NCBI GenBank assembly: GCA_965214325.1
Contig: CBDCBG010000006.1
Coordinates: 1,302,001-1,366,000 of the forward strand
Source: JAJEFO01 sp965214325
GTDB taxonomy: Bacteria > Pseudomonadota > Alphaproteobacteria > Rhodobacterales > Rhodobacteraceae
DNA length: 64,000 bases
Direction: 5' to 3'
Part shown: piece by piece, positions 17,757 through 27,203 of the stretch
Numbering within the stretch: position 1 is the first letter of the stretch
How the letters are laid out: each line of letters begins with the position of its first letter
Notes under the pieces: generated by a model
What the model was told of the DNA's origin: nothing
Seen by the model: only the letters and a program-made list of their open reading frames with translations
Databases searched by the model: none
Translations under genes and position numbers: made by a program

Positions 17757-18020
17757 TCAAGTTCCGAATGGTCCCTGGCATCGTTGGATTGACGGGTACA
17801 GGGACTTCAGCTTGAGGCGGGCGCCCTCGGCGCGGAACCGCCAGTTGACGGGCTTCGCGGAAGCGTTGCGGTGGTCCTCCCACGCGGCGACCTCGCTGAT
17901 CATTGCGTCCCGGTCCGGGATCCGACGGTCCGGGCACTGGAGGGACAGGACGCCTGTCTCGATTTCGGCCATGTTGAGCCAGCTGCCGCGCTTCGGCGCG
18001 TGGTGGCCCTCGAACCTTCC
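17757..18020 (-). pseudogene. IS630-family transposase remnant (C-terminal part)
   Basis: A minus-strand frame ending at 17757 contains HHAPKRGSWLNMAEIETGVL, CPDRRIPDRD, SEVAAWEDHRNA, KPVNWRF and ARLKLKSLYPS. This is the C-terminal third of an IS630-type DDE transposase, including the E-containing helix (NMAEIE). Upstream of about 18020 the similarity stops and no N-terminal part, catalytic DDE aspartates or inverted repeats are seen. Flanking parts of the gap (17583-17756 and 18021-18143) hold nothing else I recognise. It is a decayed insertion sequence, next to the alginate lyase gene. Confidence 0.75.
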
Positions 18021-18143
18021 TGCGTGCTGCCTTGCACCAATTCCGCTCCGCACTCCAAGCCGCGGTCCCAATTGCCTCCCGGCCTGACATGCGCTAACGC
18101 TTGCACCGGACCAGCCGGATGGGGCTGCTCGGGGGGGGCCGCA

Positions 18144-20432
18144 TTGAACCTGCGTTTCTGGAGAGCGATTTGCACCGGGATTGCCTGTGTCCTGAGCTCG
18201 CAAGGGATCGCCAGTGCCGCCTGTGACGTCAATCGCGGTCTGACCATAGTGTCTGCAACCGATGACGGCCATTATGAAGAGACACATGGTCCCGAAAACT
18301 CCATCGACGGTGATCTTGACCCGGACTCTCGCTGGTCCAACCAGTCACAGGGTGCGCCCAAGGGCCTGCTCTTGGATCTCGGCGCCCGGCAGACACTGAA
18401 TGCCCTGAACATCGCCTGGTACAAGGGCGACAGCCGCAAGGCCGAGTTTTCCGTCGAGACATCAGTCGATGGCGCAAGTTATCAAACCGTCATCCCGTCC
18501 CGGCAAACCAGCGGCACGACGCTTGACTTCGAAACGCACCCACTCGACGCCGTCCCGGCACGGTTTGTCCGCATAGTCAGCAACGGGAACGAAAGCAACG
18601 ACTGGAACAGCATCGTCGAAGTGGCGGCCGTCGGGTGCGGCGTAGCCGTAGAGAAGCCGGCCCGGCCCGTGCTGACCGAGCGCAAGGGACGGGGCCTGTT
18701 CGGCCTGCGCGTTGACGTGCCGCCCGGCGAGAACTTCGATCTGTCCGGCTGGTATGTCACCACCCCGGCTGATGACAACGGCGACGGCAAGGCAGACAGT
18801 GTCTACGAAAACGAACTGGCCGCCGGATGGACCGACCCCCGCTATTTCTACACCGACCCGATAACCGGGGGCATGGTGTTCCGGTCAACCCCGGCAGGAG
18901 CAAAGACCTCCCGGAACACGAACTACACTCGCAGTGAACTGCGCGGCATGCTGCGCCGGGGGGATGAAAGCATTGCCACGCGGATCGACGGCGGCTTTCC
19001 GAACAAGAACAACTGGGTCTTTTCCTCCGCCCCGCTGGCTGCGCAAGCGCGAGCCGCCGGCGTCGATGGCGTGCTTAGGGCGACGCTGGCCGTGAACCAA
19101 GTGACCCGTCAGGGGAAGGCCTATCAGATTGGGCGTGTGATTATCGGGCAAATCCACGCCAAGGACGACGAGCCAATCCGACTTTATTTCCGCAAATTGC
19201 CCAAGAACAAGTACGGTTCGGTCTATTTCGCCCATGAACCGGCCATCGGCAAGGAACAGTGGATCGAAGTCATCGGCAGTCGCGCCGACCATGCGCAGAA
19301 CCCGGAAGACGGCATCGCGCTCGACGAGGTGTTCAGCTACGAAATTGAAGTCACGGGCGAACCGGAAGGCGACAAGATCATTCCGATGTTGCGCTTGAAG
19401 ATCATTCGAGATGATGGCCGCGAATTCATTGCCGAACCGCTTGACATGCGTGACAGCGGATTCAGCGTTGTGGACGAGTTCATGTTCTTCAAGGCAGGTG
19501 CCTATTCACAGAACAATTCCAGTCCCATTCCTGACCGGGACTTCGACATGGTGACCTTCTACAAGCTGGATCACTCGAACAGTCCGGCACCCGAAGGCGT
19601 TGCCGTCAATGCCCTGACGGCGACTGCCGAATCGGCGGAGGCCGCTGAGAGAACGCCTTTTTCTCCTGCCGTGCCAGGCGTCATCTTCGACGACCGGTTT
19701 GCAGACGGTGGCCGGGACGATGGTGCGGACCCCAATGATGCAAACTGGTGGACAACCAGCGCGGGCAAGGCCATCGAAGTGGCCCCGGGCAAGCTCGGTC
19801 TTGTATCTGGAACCTCCGGACGCGGCATTCGGGCGACTTTCCAGCCGCAAGCGTTGGCGGAGGGGCAATCCTTGCTGGCGACCTTCACGTTCACCACTCC
19901 GGAAACGATCGGCACGGACCGCAAGTCAGCTTTCCGTGTCGGATTCCATGACAAGCTGGAGCGCGCTGAACTGGAAGGCGACCTGTCAGCCTCTTCGAAG
20001 AAGCACAACAGTACCTATGACGGCTTGCCTGGCTACATGATAGATTTCGACATCAATCTCGAAGACGCTGCGGCGGCGAACATCGATGTCCGCAAGCACA
20101 AGAACGACAAGCAAGGGCGCCTGATGGGCACAACGAAGGGCTACCGACACCTGGGCGGCGGTGGGGACCCGTATCGGTTTGCCGCCAAGCAGACATACAC
20201 CGGCACCACAGCCGTGAAGAAGCTGGGCAATGGCATCGAGATTTCAGGCTCGCTCAGTCAGCATGGACAGGTCTTGAGCGCGTTCAGCCTGGTCGATGAA
20301 GGCAGCGAGGTGAACAATTTCGGCATGCTGGCCTTTCACGTGAACAGCAAGACCTTTGGTTTCGGCAATTTGGTCGACGCGCCGGACAATGGCCTGGACT
20401 TCAGCCACGTCAAACTTGAGGTGCTTCCCTGA
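18144..20432 (+). CDS. Secreted PL7 alginate lyase with F5/8-type C domain
   Basis: About 762 aa from a TTG at 18144, chosen because it gives a signal peptide (NLRFWRAICTGIACVLSSQGIASA). An N-terminal discoidin/F5/8-type C (CBM32-like) domain spans about residues 30-165 (SIDGDLDPDSRWSNQ, RFVRIVSNG). It is followed by a PL7 catalytic domain with all three signatures: YTRSELRGML, IIGQIHAK and FFKAGAYSQN. These carry the Arg, His/Gln and Tyr used to cleave alginate by beta-elimination. A third beta-rich domain (about 510-762, VIFDDRFADGG onward) is of unknown class. An 8-G run lies just before the start and could confuse frame or start calls. Likely exported to depolymerise alginate. Confidence 0.9.
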   Translation: MNLRFWRAICTGIACVLSSQGIASAACDVNRGLTIVSATDDGHYEETHGPENSIDGDLDPDSRWSNQSQGAPKGLLLDLGARQTLNALNIAWYKGDSRKAEFSVETSVDGASYQTVIPSRQTSGTTLDFETHPLDAVPARFVRIVSNGNESNDWNSIVEVAAVGCGVAVEKPARPVLTERKGRGLFGLRVDVPPGENFDLSGWYVTTPADDNGDGKADSVYENELAAGWTDPRYFYTDPITGGMVFRSTPAGAKTSRNTNYTRSELRGMLRRGDESIATRIDGGFPNKNNWVFSSAPLAAQARAAGVDGVLRATLAVNQVTRQGKAYQIGRVIIGQIHAKDDEPIRLYFRKLPKNKYGSVYFAHEPAIGKEQWIEVIGSRADHAQNPEDGIALDEVFSYEIEVTGEPEGDKIIPMLRLKIIRDDGREFIAEPLDMRDSGFSVVDEFMFFKAGAYSQNNSSPIPDRDFDMVTFYKLDHSNSPAPEGVAVNALTATAESAEAAERTPFSPAVPGVIFDDRFADGGRDDGADPNDANWWTTSAGKAIEVAPGKLGLVSGTSGRGIRATFQPQALAEGQSLLATFTFTTPETIGTDRKSAFRVGFHDKLERAELEGDLSASSKKHNSTYDGLPGYMIDFDINLEDAAAANIDVRKHKNDKQGRLMGTTKGYRHLGGGGDPYRFAAKQTYTGTTAVKKLGNGIEISGSLSQHGQVLSAFSLVDEGSEVNNFGMLAFHVNSKTFGFGNLVDAPDNGLDFSHVKLEVLP

Positions 20433-20688
20433 CGGTCGAGTTGGGCAAAGGCCCGAGAATCAGGAAACCCGAGGTCCTGAATCCCAGACCTGGTCCGGTG
20501 TCAGTCCGACAGTGCCGGCAAACGGCAACTGCGTGCTCCGGCCAGCAGCCGAGTGCGGTGCAACGAAACAAGCATCGGTGCCTTGTCCAAAGCTGGGACG
20601 GGCAAGCGGCGGAGCGCGGTGAATCGGGGGCCTGGCGACGCTGAACGACTCAACCAGTCAGCATGCAAGGCCAACAGGCAATCGGGCG

Positions 20689-21594
20689 TCATCGAACTTG
20701 TCCGCCGGCAACTTCGGCCCGCATGAGCACCACTTCGCGACGCCAGATCATCAGACCGGACGTGGCTATCATCGATGCACCCAGTATCGTCCACGTGTCC
20801 GGCAGGTCGCCGAAGACAATGAACCCGCCTGCCATCATGTAGATCAGGTAGCTGTACGAATACGGCATCAGGTAGTTTGCCTCGGCAACCTGGTGCGCGC
20901 GGATCAGGAATTCATGCCCGATCCAGGCAAACAGGCCGATCGAAACCATCAGGCCAAGTTCGAAGAAGCTGGCTGGTGCAATCCAGTAGACCCAGCAAAA
21001 CGGCGCAAGCGCGACCGTGCCGGTCAGCCCGAGAATGAACTGCATGATGAGCGGTTCCACGTCACGCGACAGCTTCCTCGTCAGGATCGAATAGAGCGCA
21101 AGCCCGGTTGCAGCGAAAAGCATCAGGAACGCAGCCGGATCAAGATCCTCACCGAATGGTCGAATGACGACCAGCACGCCGCCGAAGCCAAGTGCCACGG
21201 CCATCCAGCGCACCCTCCCGACCCTTTCGCCCAGCAGGGGCCGTGAGAGCGTGCAGACGATGATCGGGGCCGAGAACATGATTGCCGATGCGACTGCCAG
21301 CGAAAGGGATTGCAGCGCCACGAATACGAAAATCGTGGACACGACCAGAAGCGATGCCCTCAGGCCAAGGACCGGAAGCAACGGTCGGGCGGCGGCAAGG
21401 CCGCTCCCGCGCAGCGAGGCCAGCACGCCGGACGTGATTGCGAACTGGGTCGCATACCGGAAGAACGCAAGCTGGATCGCCACGTAGCCCGCACCCAGAA
21501 GCCATTTCGAGGAAGTGTCCACGACCGCGAACATGAAGTTGGCGAACAGCATCATCAGGACGGCCACCGTGGCGATTGCCGCGATACGAGGCAC
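20689..21594 (-). CDS. EamA/DMT-family transporter
   Basis: 301 aa integral membrane protein with about ten helices in two EamA repeats. Features include FFRYATQF in the first repeat, RPLLGERVGRVRWMAVALGFGGVLVVI around the middle and FLIRAHQVAEANYLMPYSY in the second. DMT-family members usually export small metabolites. The GTG start at 21594 lacks a clear Shine-Dalgarno; MetMet at residues 14-15 is an alternative. It is the last gene of the minus-strand sugar-acid operon, 27 bp after a PhyH-type dioxygenase, so it may export an intermediate or by-product. The substrate is unknown. Confidence 0.87.
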   Translation of the reverse strand: MPRIAAIATVAVLMMLFANFMFAVVDTSSKWLLGAGYVAIQLAFFRYATQFAITSGVLASLRGSGLAAARPLLPVLGLRASLLVVSTIFVFVALQSLSLAVASAIMFSAPIIVCTLSRPLLGERVGRVRWMAVALGFGGVLVVIRPFGEDLDPAAFLMLFAATGLALYSILTRKLSRDVEPLIMQFILGLTGTVALAPFCWVYWIAPASFFELGLMVSIGLFAWIGHEFLIRAHQVAEANYLMPYSYSYLIYMMAGGFIVFGDLPDTWTILGASMIATSGLMIWRREVVLMRAEVAGGQVR

Positions 21595-21621
21595 TGTCAG
21601 GCCACAACCCGAGCGGCGCTG

Positions 21622-22521
21622 TCAGCCCTCATCGGCACGGATGGTCTCGAAGGCGCGGCCTTTCATGCCCTTCTGGATCTCGTAGATCGAAATCGCCACG
21701 TTCGGCTGCGGCTGCGGAATGCGGACGGGAATGTCCTCAAGGCGCGGCTCGATTGTCGACTCGCCGCACAGCATTCGGCTGTCGTAATCCTCGATACCGT
21801 TCCATTTTGTCATCGACCCCATGATCGGAAACGCATCTGCCGCCATCATCTCGTAGAACAGGAGCCGCCGAGGCCGGTCCGAGCGGTTCAGTGCCGAGCC
21901 ATGCAGGATGCGGCCGTGATGAATCGAGATGGAGCCGGCAGTGCCGGTAAGCTGCACGGCATCGTTCAGGTCCAGCCCCACGGCTTCGGGCAGCACTGCG
22001 CCGGCAAAGACGCTGTCCACATGGTGATCGTGGACAGGCCCCCTGTGGCTGCCGGGGAAGACCATCAGGGGGCCGTTCTCTTCCTCCATGTCGTCGATCA
22101 GGACTCCAACCGCGAGGATGTCGTCGTTGGTGTGCGGATAGAAAGCGTAGTCCTGGTGCCACTCGACAGCGGCACCATAGCCCGCCTTCTTCATGTTCAG
22201 CTTGGTCGTGTGCAGCCGAAGGTTTGGCCCGATCAGGTCGCGCGCCGGCGCCAGGACGTGATCCGAAAACATGAGATCCCGCATGACCTCGGACTGCGTG
22301 TGCGGCAGCTTGATCCTTCTCAGGCGCGGTTCATCCGGCGTATGGCTGTCCTCAAGATCAAGCTTCTCGTCGGACTCGGTCATCGTGCGCGCAACATCCT
22401 CGAAACGCCGGATCTCGTTTCGAATGGCCTCGATGATGTCGGGCGGCACCCTGCCCTCAAGCACGAGATAGCCGTTCTCGGCGTAGAACGCCTCCTGCTC
22501 CCTTGTCAGGACCTCGGCCAT
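21622..22521 (-). CDS. Phytanoyl-CoA dioxygenase (PhyH) family protein, copy 1
   Basis: 299 aa Fe(II)/2-oxoglutarate dioxygenase-fold protein. The metal-binding HxD is in VEWHQDYAFYPHTN. The distal His is in SIHHGRILHGSALN, with the 2-oxoglutarate-binding Arg region RSDRPRRLLF. Start chosen at 22521 (MAEVLTREQEAFYAENGYLV), whose ATG sits one base after the upstream TGA, giving translational coupling. Earlier in-frame ATGs would overlap the preceding gene. Bacterial members hydroxylate varied small molecules. Its place among TRAP and dehydratase genes implies action on the imported compound or its precursor. Confidence 0.88.
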   Translation of the reverse strand: MAEVLTREQEAFYAENGYLVLEGRVPPDIIEAIRNEIRRFEDVARTMTESDEKLDLEDSHTPDEPRLRRIKLPHTQSEVMRDLMFSDHVLAPARDLIGPNLRLHTTKLNMKKAGYGAAVEWHQDYAFYPHTNDDILAVGVLIDDMEEENGPLMVFPGSHRGPVHDHHVDSVFAGAVLPEAVGLDLNDAVQLTGTAGSISIHHGRILHGSALNRSDRPRRLLFYEMMAADAFPIMGSMTKWNGIEDYDSRMLCGESTIEPRLEDIPVRIPQPQPNVAISIYEIQKGMKGRAFETIRADEG

Positions 22522-22522
22522 C

Positions 22523-23467
22523 TCAGGCGCAATGGGGACTGGCAGCGTCCCACCTGTGCTGCGCGACATGCGGCGAACTTGCAAGACGCCCGCGCGTCTC
22601 CTCCCACATGCCCTTCCAGACGCGCCAATCCTTGAGTTCGCTTGCAGGATTGCTCCGAGACCGCGCGACGAATTCCGGAAAGTGGCTGCGGCCTGTCGGC
22701 TGGCCTGTGACGCTATACCGAAGATCGAACGACCAGCGGTATCCGTCCGATCCGTTGGGCAGCGAAGCGTGAGGCGTCATCGGGTGGAGAATCACCGCGC
22801 CCCCCGCCTTGACCGGAACCGGCACGGAGCGTTCGGGAATGTACGGGTCCGCGAGCGCCGTCTGCACCTTGGGGCAATGCGGCATCATCTCGTCGTACCG
22901 GTCCGCCGCCACCTTCAGGCAGCCGTTCTCGACGGTTGCGTCCGTGATGGCCAGCCAGACCGTGACGAATTCGGTCCGGTCAGCTTCCGGCAACGTGACG
23001 CCCTGGTCCTGGTGCCAGTCGGTCGAAACGACATGGGCTCGGATTTCATCCTTCGCCACCGCCCGCTCCGGCGGCTTGATGCGCACATGCTGGATCGGGC
23101 TCGAGGTGATCTCGGGCCCGATCAGCGTCTCGACGGCGTCGAGAATGTTGCTGTCCGTCACCATGTCAAAAACGCCAGGCCCGAAGTGAAACGGCGTCTC
23201 CTCGGTGATGCCTGCATGCGGCAGGCTGATGTCGAAGGGCTGGTACCAGTCGAATCCGCCGCGATACGCCACGTCAAGCTTGTCCCAGAAGTCCATGCCA
23301 GGACGCGGCGCGTCCACGAGGCCGTCCGTGTGCCACTGATCGAAGAGGCAGTCCATGAGCACGGCATACTCGTCCCGGACGTTCCCGAGAACGTGCTCGT
23401 CCACGAGGCCGTCGACAACAAGGCACCCTTGCCTCCTGAACCTCTCGACATCCTGCTTGGAGAGCAT
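22523..23467 (-). CDS. Phytanoyl-CoA dioxygenase (PhyH) family protein, copy 2
   Basis: 314 aa, with a GGGAGGA ribosome-binding site. The HxD iron ligands are in STDWHQDQGVTLPEAD and the distal His in ILHPMTPHASLPNGS, followed by YRWSFDLRYS with the 2-oxoglutarate-binding Arg. It is clearly diverged from the adjacent copy, so this is not a recent duplication. It starts 14 bp after the end of the TRAP large permease gene on the same strand. Probable cytosolic hydroxylase, or oxidative demethylase, of a transported substrate; the reaction cannot be named from sequence. Confidence 0.88.
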   Translation of the reverse strand: MLSKQDVERFRRQGCLVVDGLVDEHVLGNVRDEYAVLMDCLFDQWHTDGLVDAPRPGMDFWDKLDVAYRGGFDWYQPFDISLPHAGITEETPFHFGPGVFDMVTDSNILDAVETLIGPEITSSPIQHVRIKPPERAVAKDEIRAHVVSTDWHQDQGVTLPEADRTEFVTVWLAITDATVENGCLKVAADRYDEMMPHCPKVQTALADPYIPERSVPVPVKAGGAVILHPMTPHASLPNGSDGYRWSFDLRYSVTGQPTGRSHFPEFVARSRSNPASELKDWRVWKGMWEETRGRLASSPHVAQHRWDAASPHCA

Positions 23468-23481
23468 CCGGTCCTCCCGAC

Positions 23482-25107
23482 CTACAGGAGAACCGTGACG
23501 ATGCTCGGCCAGATGAGCAACACCGACAGGGCCAGAAGCTGCACGCAGATGAACGGCAGGAAGCCCCGGAAGATGTCGGTCAGCGAAATGTGCGGCGGCG
23601 CCACGGATTTCAGGTAGAAGGCCGCCGGGCCGAATGGCGGTGAGAGGAAGCTGACCTGCATGTTCATGCAGAACAGCACGCCGAACCAGATCGAGACGTA
23701 GTGCGGTTCAAGCTGGCCTATGAAACCGATCTCCTCGATAGGCAGCCTCTTCACGATCGGCAGGAAGACCGGAATGATCAGCAGCACGATGCCGACCCAG
23801 TCCATGAACGCCCCCATGAAGAGCAGGATCACCATCATGCTGAGCAGCACGAGCATCGTCGGCATCTCGCTCCCGACGATGATGTTCGCGATGTAGCTCG
23901 GACCGCCGGCCAAGGTGTACGCGCCGGCCAGGGCCGCAGCCCCGATGGTGACCCAGATGATCGTTCCGGTCGAGCGCAATGTCCGCATCAGGCTGTCCCA
24001 GACCAGTCCGACCGAGGCCTCGCCACGGAGCGCCGCAATGACGAATACAGCGAGCGCACCCATTCCCGCGGCTTCGGTGATGCCGGTGACCCCGCCATAG
24101 ATCGAGCCCAGGACGACCCCGATGACCGTGAAGGGGGGCACAAGGCCCTTGCCATGCTCCCATGCCTTGGCGCTTCGTTCGCGCCCGAACACGAACAGAG
24201 CAAGGACGATGCCGATCGCGACCGCCGCCCCGACATACGGGATGTGGTGCGGCATGCCCCAGGCGATCGGGTCTTCGCCCGCTTCCAGGACGTTTTGGCC
24301 CGTGACCGTGAAGTAGAGCACGCGCAGGAGCAGGAGAGTCGCGAATCCGGCCAGCAGGATCGACAGGAAAGCGGCGAACATGGCCAGCTTTTGAAGGCCC
24401 GGAACGTCGCCCTCGCGCGGCTCCGGCAAGGGCGCCAGTGACGGCTTCAGGTTCACGCGCACAAGGATGTAGATGATGATGAAGCTCGCCAGCATGAAGC
24501 CGGGAACGAAGGCCCCGGTGAACAGGGACTTGATCGAGGTCTCGGTGATCAGCCCGTAGATGATCAGCACGATTGAAGGCGGAATCATGGTGCCGAGGCT
24601 GCCGCTCGCGCAGATCGTCCCGATCGCCAGGTTCTGGCTGTATCCCAGCCGCAGCATCTGCGGGAGCGCGATCAAGCCGAGAAGAACGACTTCACCGCCG
24701 ATGATCCCCGACATGGCCGCCATGATGACTGCCATGAGCGAGGTCACGACCGCGATGCCGCCGCGCACCTGCGAGAGCCAGTAGTCGAGAGAGTCATACA
24801 TCGCCTTGGCAATGCCCGAACGCTCCAGAAGGGCCGCCATGAAGATGAACAGCGGCACCGATAACAGGACGTATTCCGTCATCAGGTCGAAGACCTTCTG
24901 GGTCAGGATGTATAACGGCCCGGTGCCCGGATTCTTCGTCAGAAGCCCTTCGCCGAAACTTAGCGGGTTCGTCAGCAGCGCCGGCTCGAACTTCATGACG
25001 AGCACGAGCGCAGCCAGGCTGGCCGACGCAAGGCCGAGCGGCATCCCAATTGCAAGAAGGACGATGAGGCCCAGAACCAGGACCAGCGAGATTGTTCCGA
25101 CATCCAT
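23482..25107 (-). CDS. dctM: TRAP transporter large permease (DctM-type)
   Basis: 541 aa, longer than the usual roughly 430 aa. Around a dozen hydrophobic helices are present with DctM motifs such as IGMPLGLASASLA, SVPLFIFMAALLERSGIAKAMY, GTICASGSLGTMIPPSIVLIIYG, ITEAAGMGALAVFV and FGPAAFYLKSVAP. An insert around residues 220-320, with LAPLPEPREGDVP and extra helices, explains the length. It forms the Na+-driven channel of a TRAP importer with the small permease, whose stop codon overlaps its start (TGATG). The matching binding protein is the DctP gene at 27204-28220. Confidence 0.92.
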   Translation of the reverse strand: MDVGTISLVLVLGLIVLLAIGMPLGLASASLAALVLVMKFEPALLTNPLSFGEGLLTKNPGTGPLYILTQKVFDLMTEYVLLSVPLFIFMAALLERSGIAKAMYDSLDYWLSQVRGGIAVVTSLMAVIMAAMSGIIGGEVVLLGLIALPQMLRLGYSQNLAIGTICASGSLGTMIPPSIVLIIYGLITETSIKSLFTGAFVPGFMLASFIIIYILVRVNLKPSLAPLPEPREGDVPGLQKLAMFAAFLSILLAGFATLLLLRVLYFTVTGQNVLEAGEDPIAWGMPHHIPYVGAAVAIGIVLALFVFGRERSAKAWEHGKGLVPPFTVIGVVLGSIYGGVTGITEAAGMGALAVFVIAALRGEASVGLVWDSLMRTLRSTGTIIWVTIGAAALAGAYTLAGGPSYIANIIVGSEMPTMLVLLSMMVILLFMGAFMDWVGIVLLIIPVFLPIVKRLPIEEIGFIGQLEPHYVSIWFGVLFCMNMQVSFLSPPFGPAAFYLKSVAPPHISLTDIFRGFLPFICVQLLALSVLLIWPSIVTVLL

Positions 25108-25955
25108 CAGTCGTCTCCTACCGCACGCTTGATCGCTTCAAGCTCGTCCTCGTCGATGTCATCGGCCGCCGTGTGCACCTCAGGTTCGAGGTTCCAGTCC
25201 GAAATGACGTTCAGCACGGCCTGGATGGCCACCAGCACGATGATGACCAGGACCGCCGGCTGGATTGTCGCCGGGATGGGGGGATCGAATGCCGTGCCGA
25301 ACATTTCCCACTTGTAGAACTTGATCAGGAACACCTGCTTGTAGCTGCCAAAGACCAGGAGGAACGCGAACATCACGAAGAGTGCCGTCCAGATGACGTC
25401 GAACGCGCGCTGCATCGGTCGGGGCACGGCGTCATAAAGCAGGAATATGCGGATATGGCTGCGCTGCTGCATGCCGTAGAAGCCTGAGCAGAGGAACACG
25501 AACCCGCCGATCCAGAGCGTCAGCTCGTTGGCCCAAAGGGTCGGCGCCTCAATTGCGTAGCGAAGAAACACCTCGTAGAGCATGACACCTGTCATCGAGA
25601 TGATCAGCATCATGGTCACGCGCCCGAAGAAGAGCGCGACGCGATCAACGGGCCGCCAATGCTGGAATTCCATGTGCGCAACCCTCACGCCCGACATGCC
25701 GGTCACGAGGAAGACGGGAATGAGAAGGAGCGCGACCCAGTCGACGATGTCGGCCACGCCGCCGAACAGGCCGGGGAGCCCGGGCGTCACGTCCTTCGTT
25801 TCGTGAATCGCCGTGACCTGGGCAAGCGTGGAAGGGTTCTCGTGCGGCACCAGAGTGAGGATGTACGCCGGAATGTGCCAGATGGCCCAGCTCGCGCAGA
25901 CGACAAAGCAGAACGGTATCAACCATTCCTTCAAGCTTCCAGTTTGGTCCTTCAC
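25107..25955 (-). CDS. dctQ: TRAP transporter small permease (DctQ-type)
   Basis: 282 aa, well above the usual 160-200 aa. An N-terminal extension (about residues 1-105) contains two hydrophobic segments and a loop. The DctQ four-helix core then spans about 108-255 (VMLYEVFLRYAIEAPTLWANEL, SGFYGMQQRSHIRIFLLYD). The acidic tail (AADDIDEDELEAIKRAVGDD) is cytoplasmic-looking. It overlaps dctM by one base and lies 12 bp after the upstream dehydratase gene, so transport and catabolism are co-expressed. Confidence 0.88.
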   Translation of the reverse strand: MKDQTGSLKEWLIPFCFVVCASWAIWHIPAYILTLVPHENPSTLAQVTAIHETKDVTPGLPGLFGGVADIVDWVALLLIPVFLVTGMSGVRVAHMEFQHWRPVDRVALFFGRVTMMLIISMTGVMLYEVFLRYAIEAPTLWANELTLWIGGFVFLCSGFYGMQQRSHIRIFLLYDAVPRPMQRAFDVIWTALFVMFAFLLVFGSYKQVFLIKFYKWEMFGTAFDPPIPATIQPAVLVIIVLVAIQAVLNVISDWNLEPEVHTAADDIDEDELEAIKRAVGDD

Positions 25956-25967
25956 TACGTCCCCCCT

Positions 25968-27134
25968 TCAAGCAATCTTGTATTTCGTGACAAATTCCTG
26001 ATCGGGCATGACACCCAAACCCGGCGCGGTCGGGATTGCAACCCTGCCGCCGTTCCTCTTGACCTGTCCCTGGACATCAAGCGGGTCGACCAGGAGATTG
26101 TCACGGAAGACGTTCTCGGTGGTGTCGAACTCCAGCATCGGCTCCCAGGAATTCAGGCCTCCCGGCATCGTCGGCGTCGCGGCCAGGAGATGCAGGTTGG
26201 CCGCAACGGCGATCGCCGATCCCCAGACATGGTTGACGACCGGGGTGTGATGCGCGTGGCAAAGCGCGAGAACCCGAAGATACTCGCTGACGCCGCCAAG
26301 CGCACAGACCTCGGGCTGCGCGATGTCAAGGCCCCTGTTCTCCAGGATTGCGCGCCAGCCCCAGCGGTTGTACTCCGCTTCCCCGCCGGCAATGTTGACC
26401 TTGAGGCCTGCGCGCAGCTCGCGGTAGCCGTCCAGGTCCTCCGGCGCCACGGGTTCCTCGAACCAGTAGGCATCGAGATCTTCCAGCGCATGGCCTACAT
26501 GGAAGGCGTCGCTGGTCGTGTAGCAATGGTTTGCATCCACCATGATGCGGAAATCGGCACCGACGCCCTCCCGCACGGCTTGCGCTAGACGAATGTCGTC
26601 TTTCGGCCCAAGACCCACCTTCATCTTGGCGGCGACAAATCCCGCGTCCCTGATCGCAGCGGCTTCGTCCCGGAATCGCGCGGCCAGTTCGGACGCCGGC
26701 TCTGGCCGCAGCATCATGCCGTAGCCGTAGACGGGCACGTTCTTCCTGTGGGCGCCACCGATCAGCTTGTGGAGGGGCAATCCCGCCACCTTGCCGGAGA
26801 TGTCCCATAGCGCGATGTCCACGCCAGAGAGGGCCTGGAGCGGCATTCCCTTCTGCCCGTGATCACGAAGGAGGTTGTAGACCCTGTGCCAGATCGCGTC
26901 GCGGTCAAGCGGGTCGGAACCCAGGACCATCGGTTGTATCACGCCCTCGACGATGCCCTTGTTCGCCAATGCCACCGCTCCCGGACCGAAACACTCGCCC
27001 CAGCCGCTGACGCCTTCGTCGGTCTCGACTTCGACGAGGTGCGCCGTGCGCCTGGAATAGTACTGCTGCGAATACCCGAGCACGTCAGGCATGTCGCAGG
27101 ACAGCACGTGGCTTGCGATGCGGGTGATCTTCAT
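25968..27134 (-). CDS. Mandelate racemase/muconate lactonizing enzyme family dehydratase, copy 1
   Basis: 388 aa enolase-superfamily enzyme, probably an acid-sugar dehydratase making a 2-keto-3-deoxy acid. The KxK catalytic motif is in AAKMKVGLGPKDD. Mg2+ ligands appear as MVDANHCY, YWFEEPVAPEDLD and IAGGEAEYN, and a C-terminal His lies in HAHHTPVVNHVWGS. The N-terminal capping domain begins MKITRIASHVLS. It sits between DctP and DctQ genes of a TRAP system, so the substrate is likely the imported acid. Which sugar acid cannot be decided from sequence; a second, diverged copy lies at 30161-31285. Confidence 0.88.
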   Translation of the reverse strand: MKITRIASHVLSCDMPDVLGYSQQYYSRRTAHLVEVETDEGVSGWGECFGPGAVALANKGIVEGVIQPMVLGSDPLDRDAIWHRVYNLLRDHGQKGMPLQALSGVDIALWDISGKVAGLPLHKLIGGAHRKNVPVYGYGMMLRPEPASELAARFRDEAAAIRDAGFVAAKMKVGLGPKDDIRLAQAVREGVGADFRIMVDANHCYTTSDAFHVGHALEDLDAYWFEEPVAPEDLDGYRELRAGLKVNIAGGEAEYNRWGWRAILENRGLDIAQPEVCALGGVSEYLRVLALCHAHHTPVVNHVWGSAIAVAANLHLLAATPTMPGGLNSWEPMLEFDTTENVFRDNLLVDPLDVQGQVKRNGGRVAIPTAPGLGVMPDQEFVTKYKIA

Positions 27135-27203
27135 GGGATCCTGAAAGCATCGCGGCAGGGCCCGCAGAGCCCTGCCGCCAATCTGTGTCGAAGCGCCGAC
27201 CGC

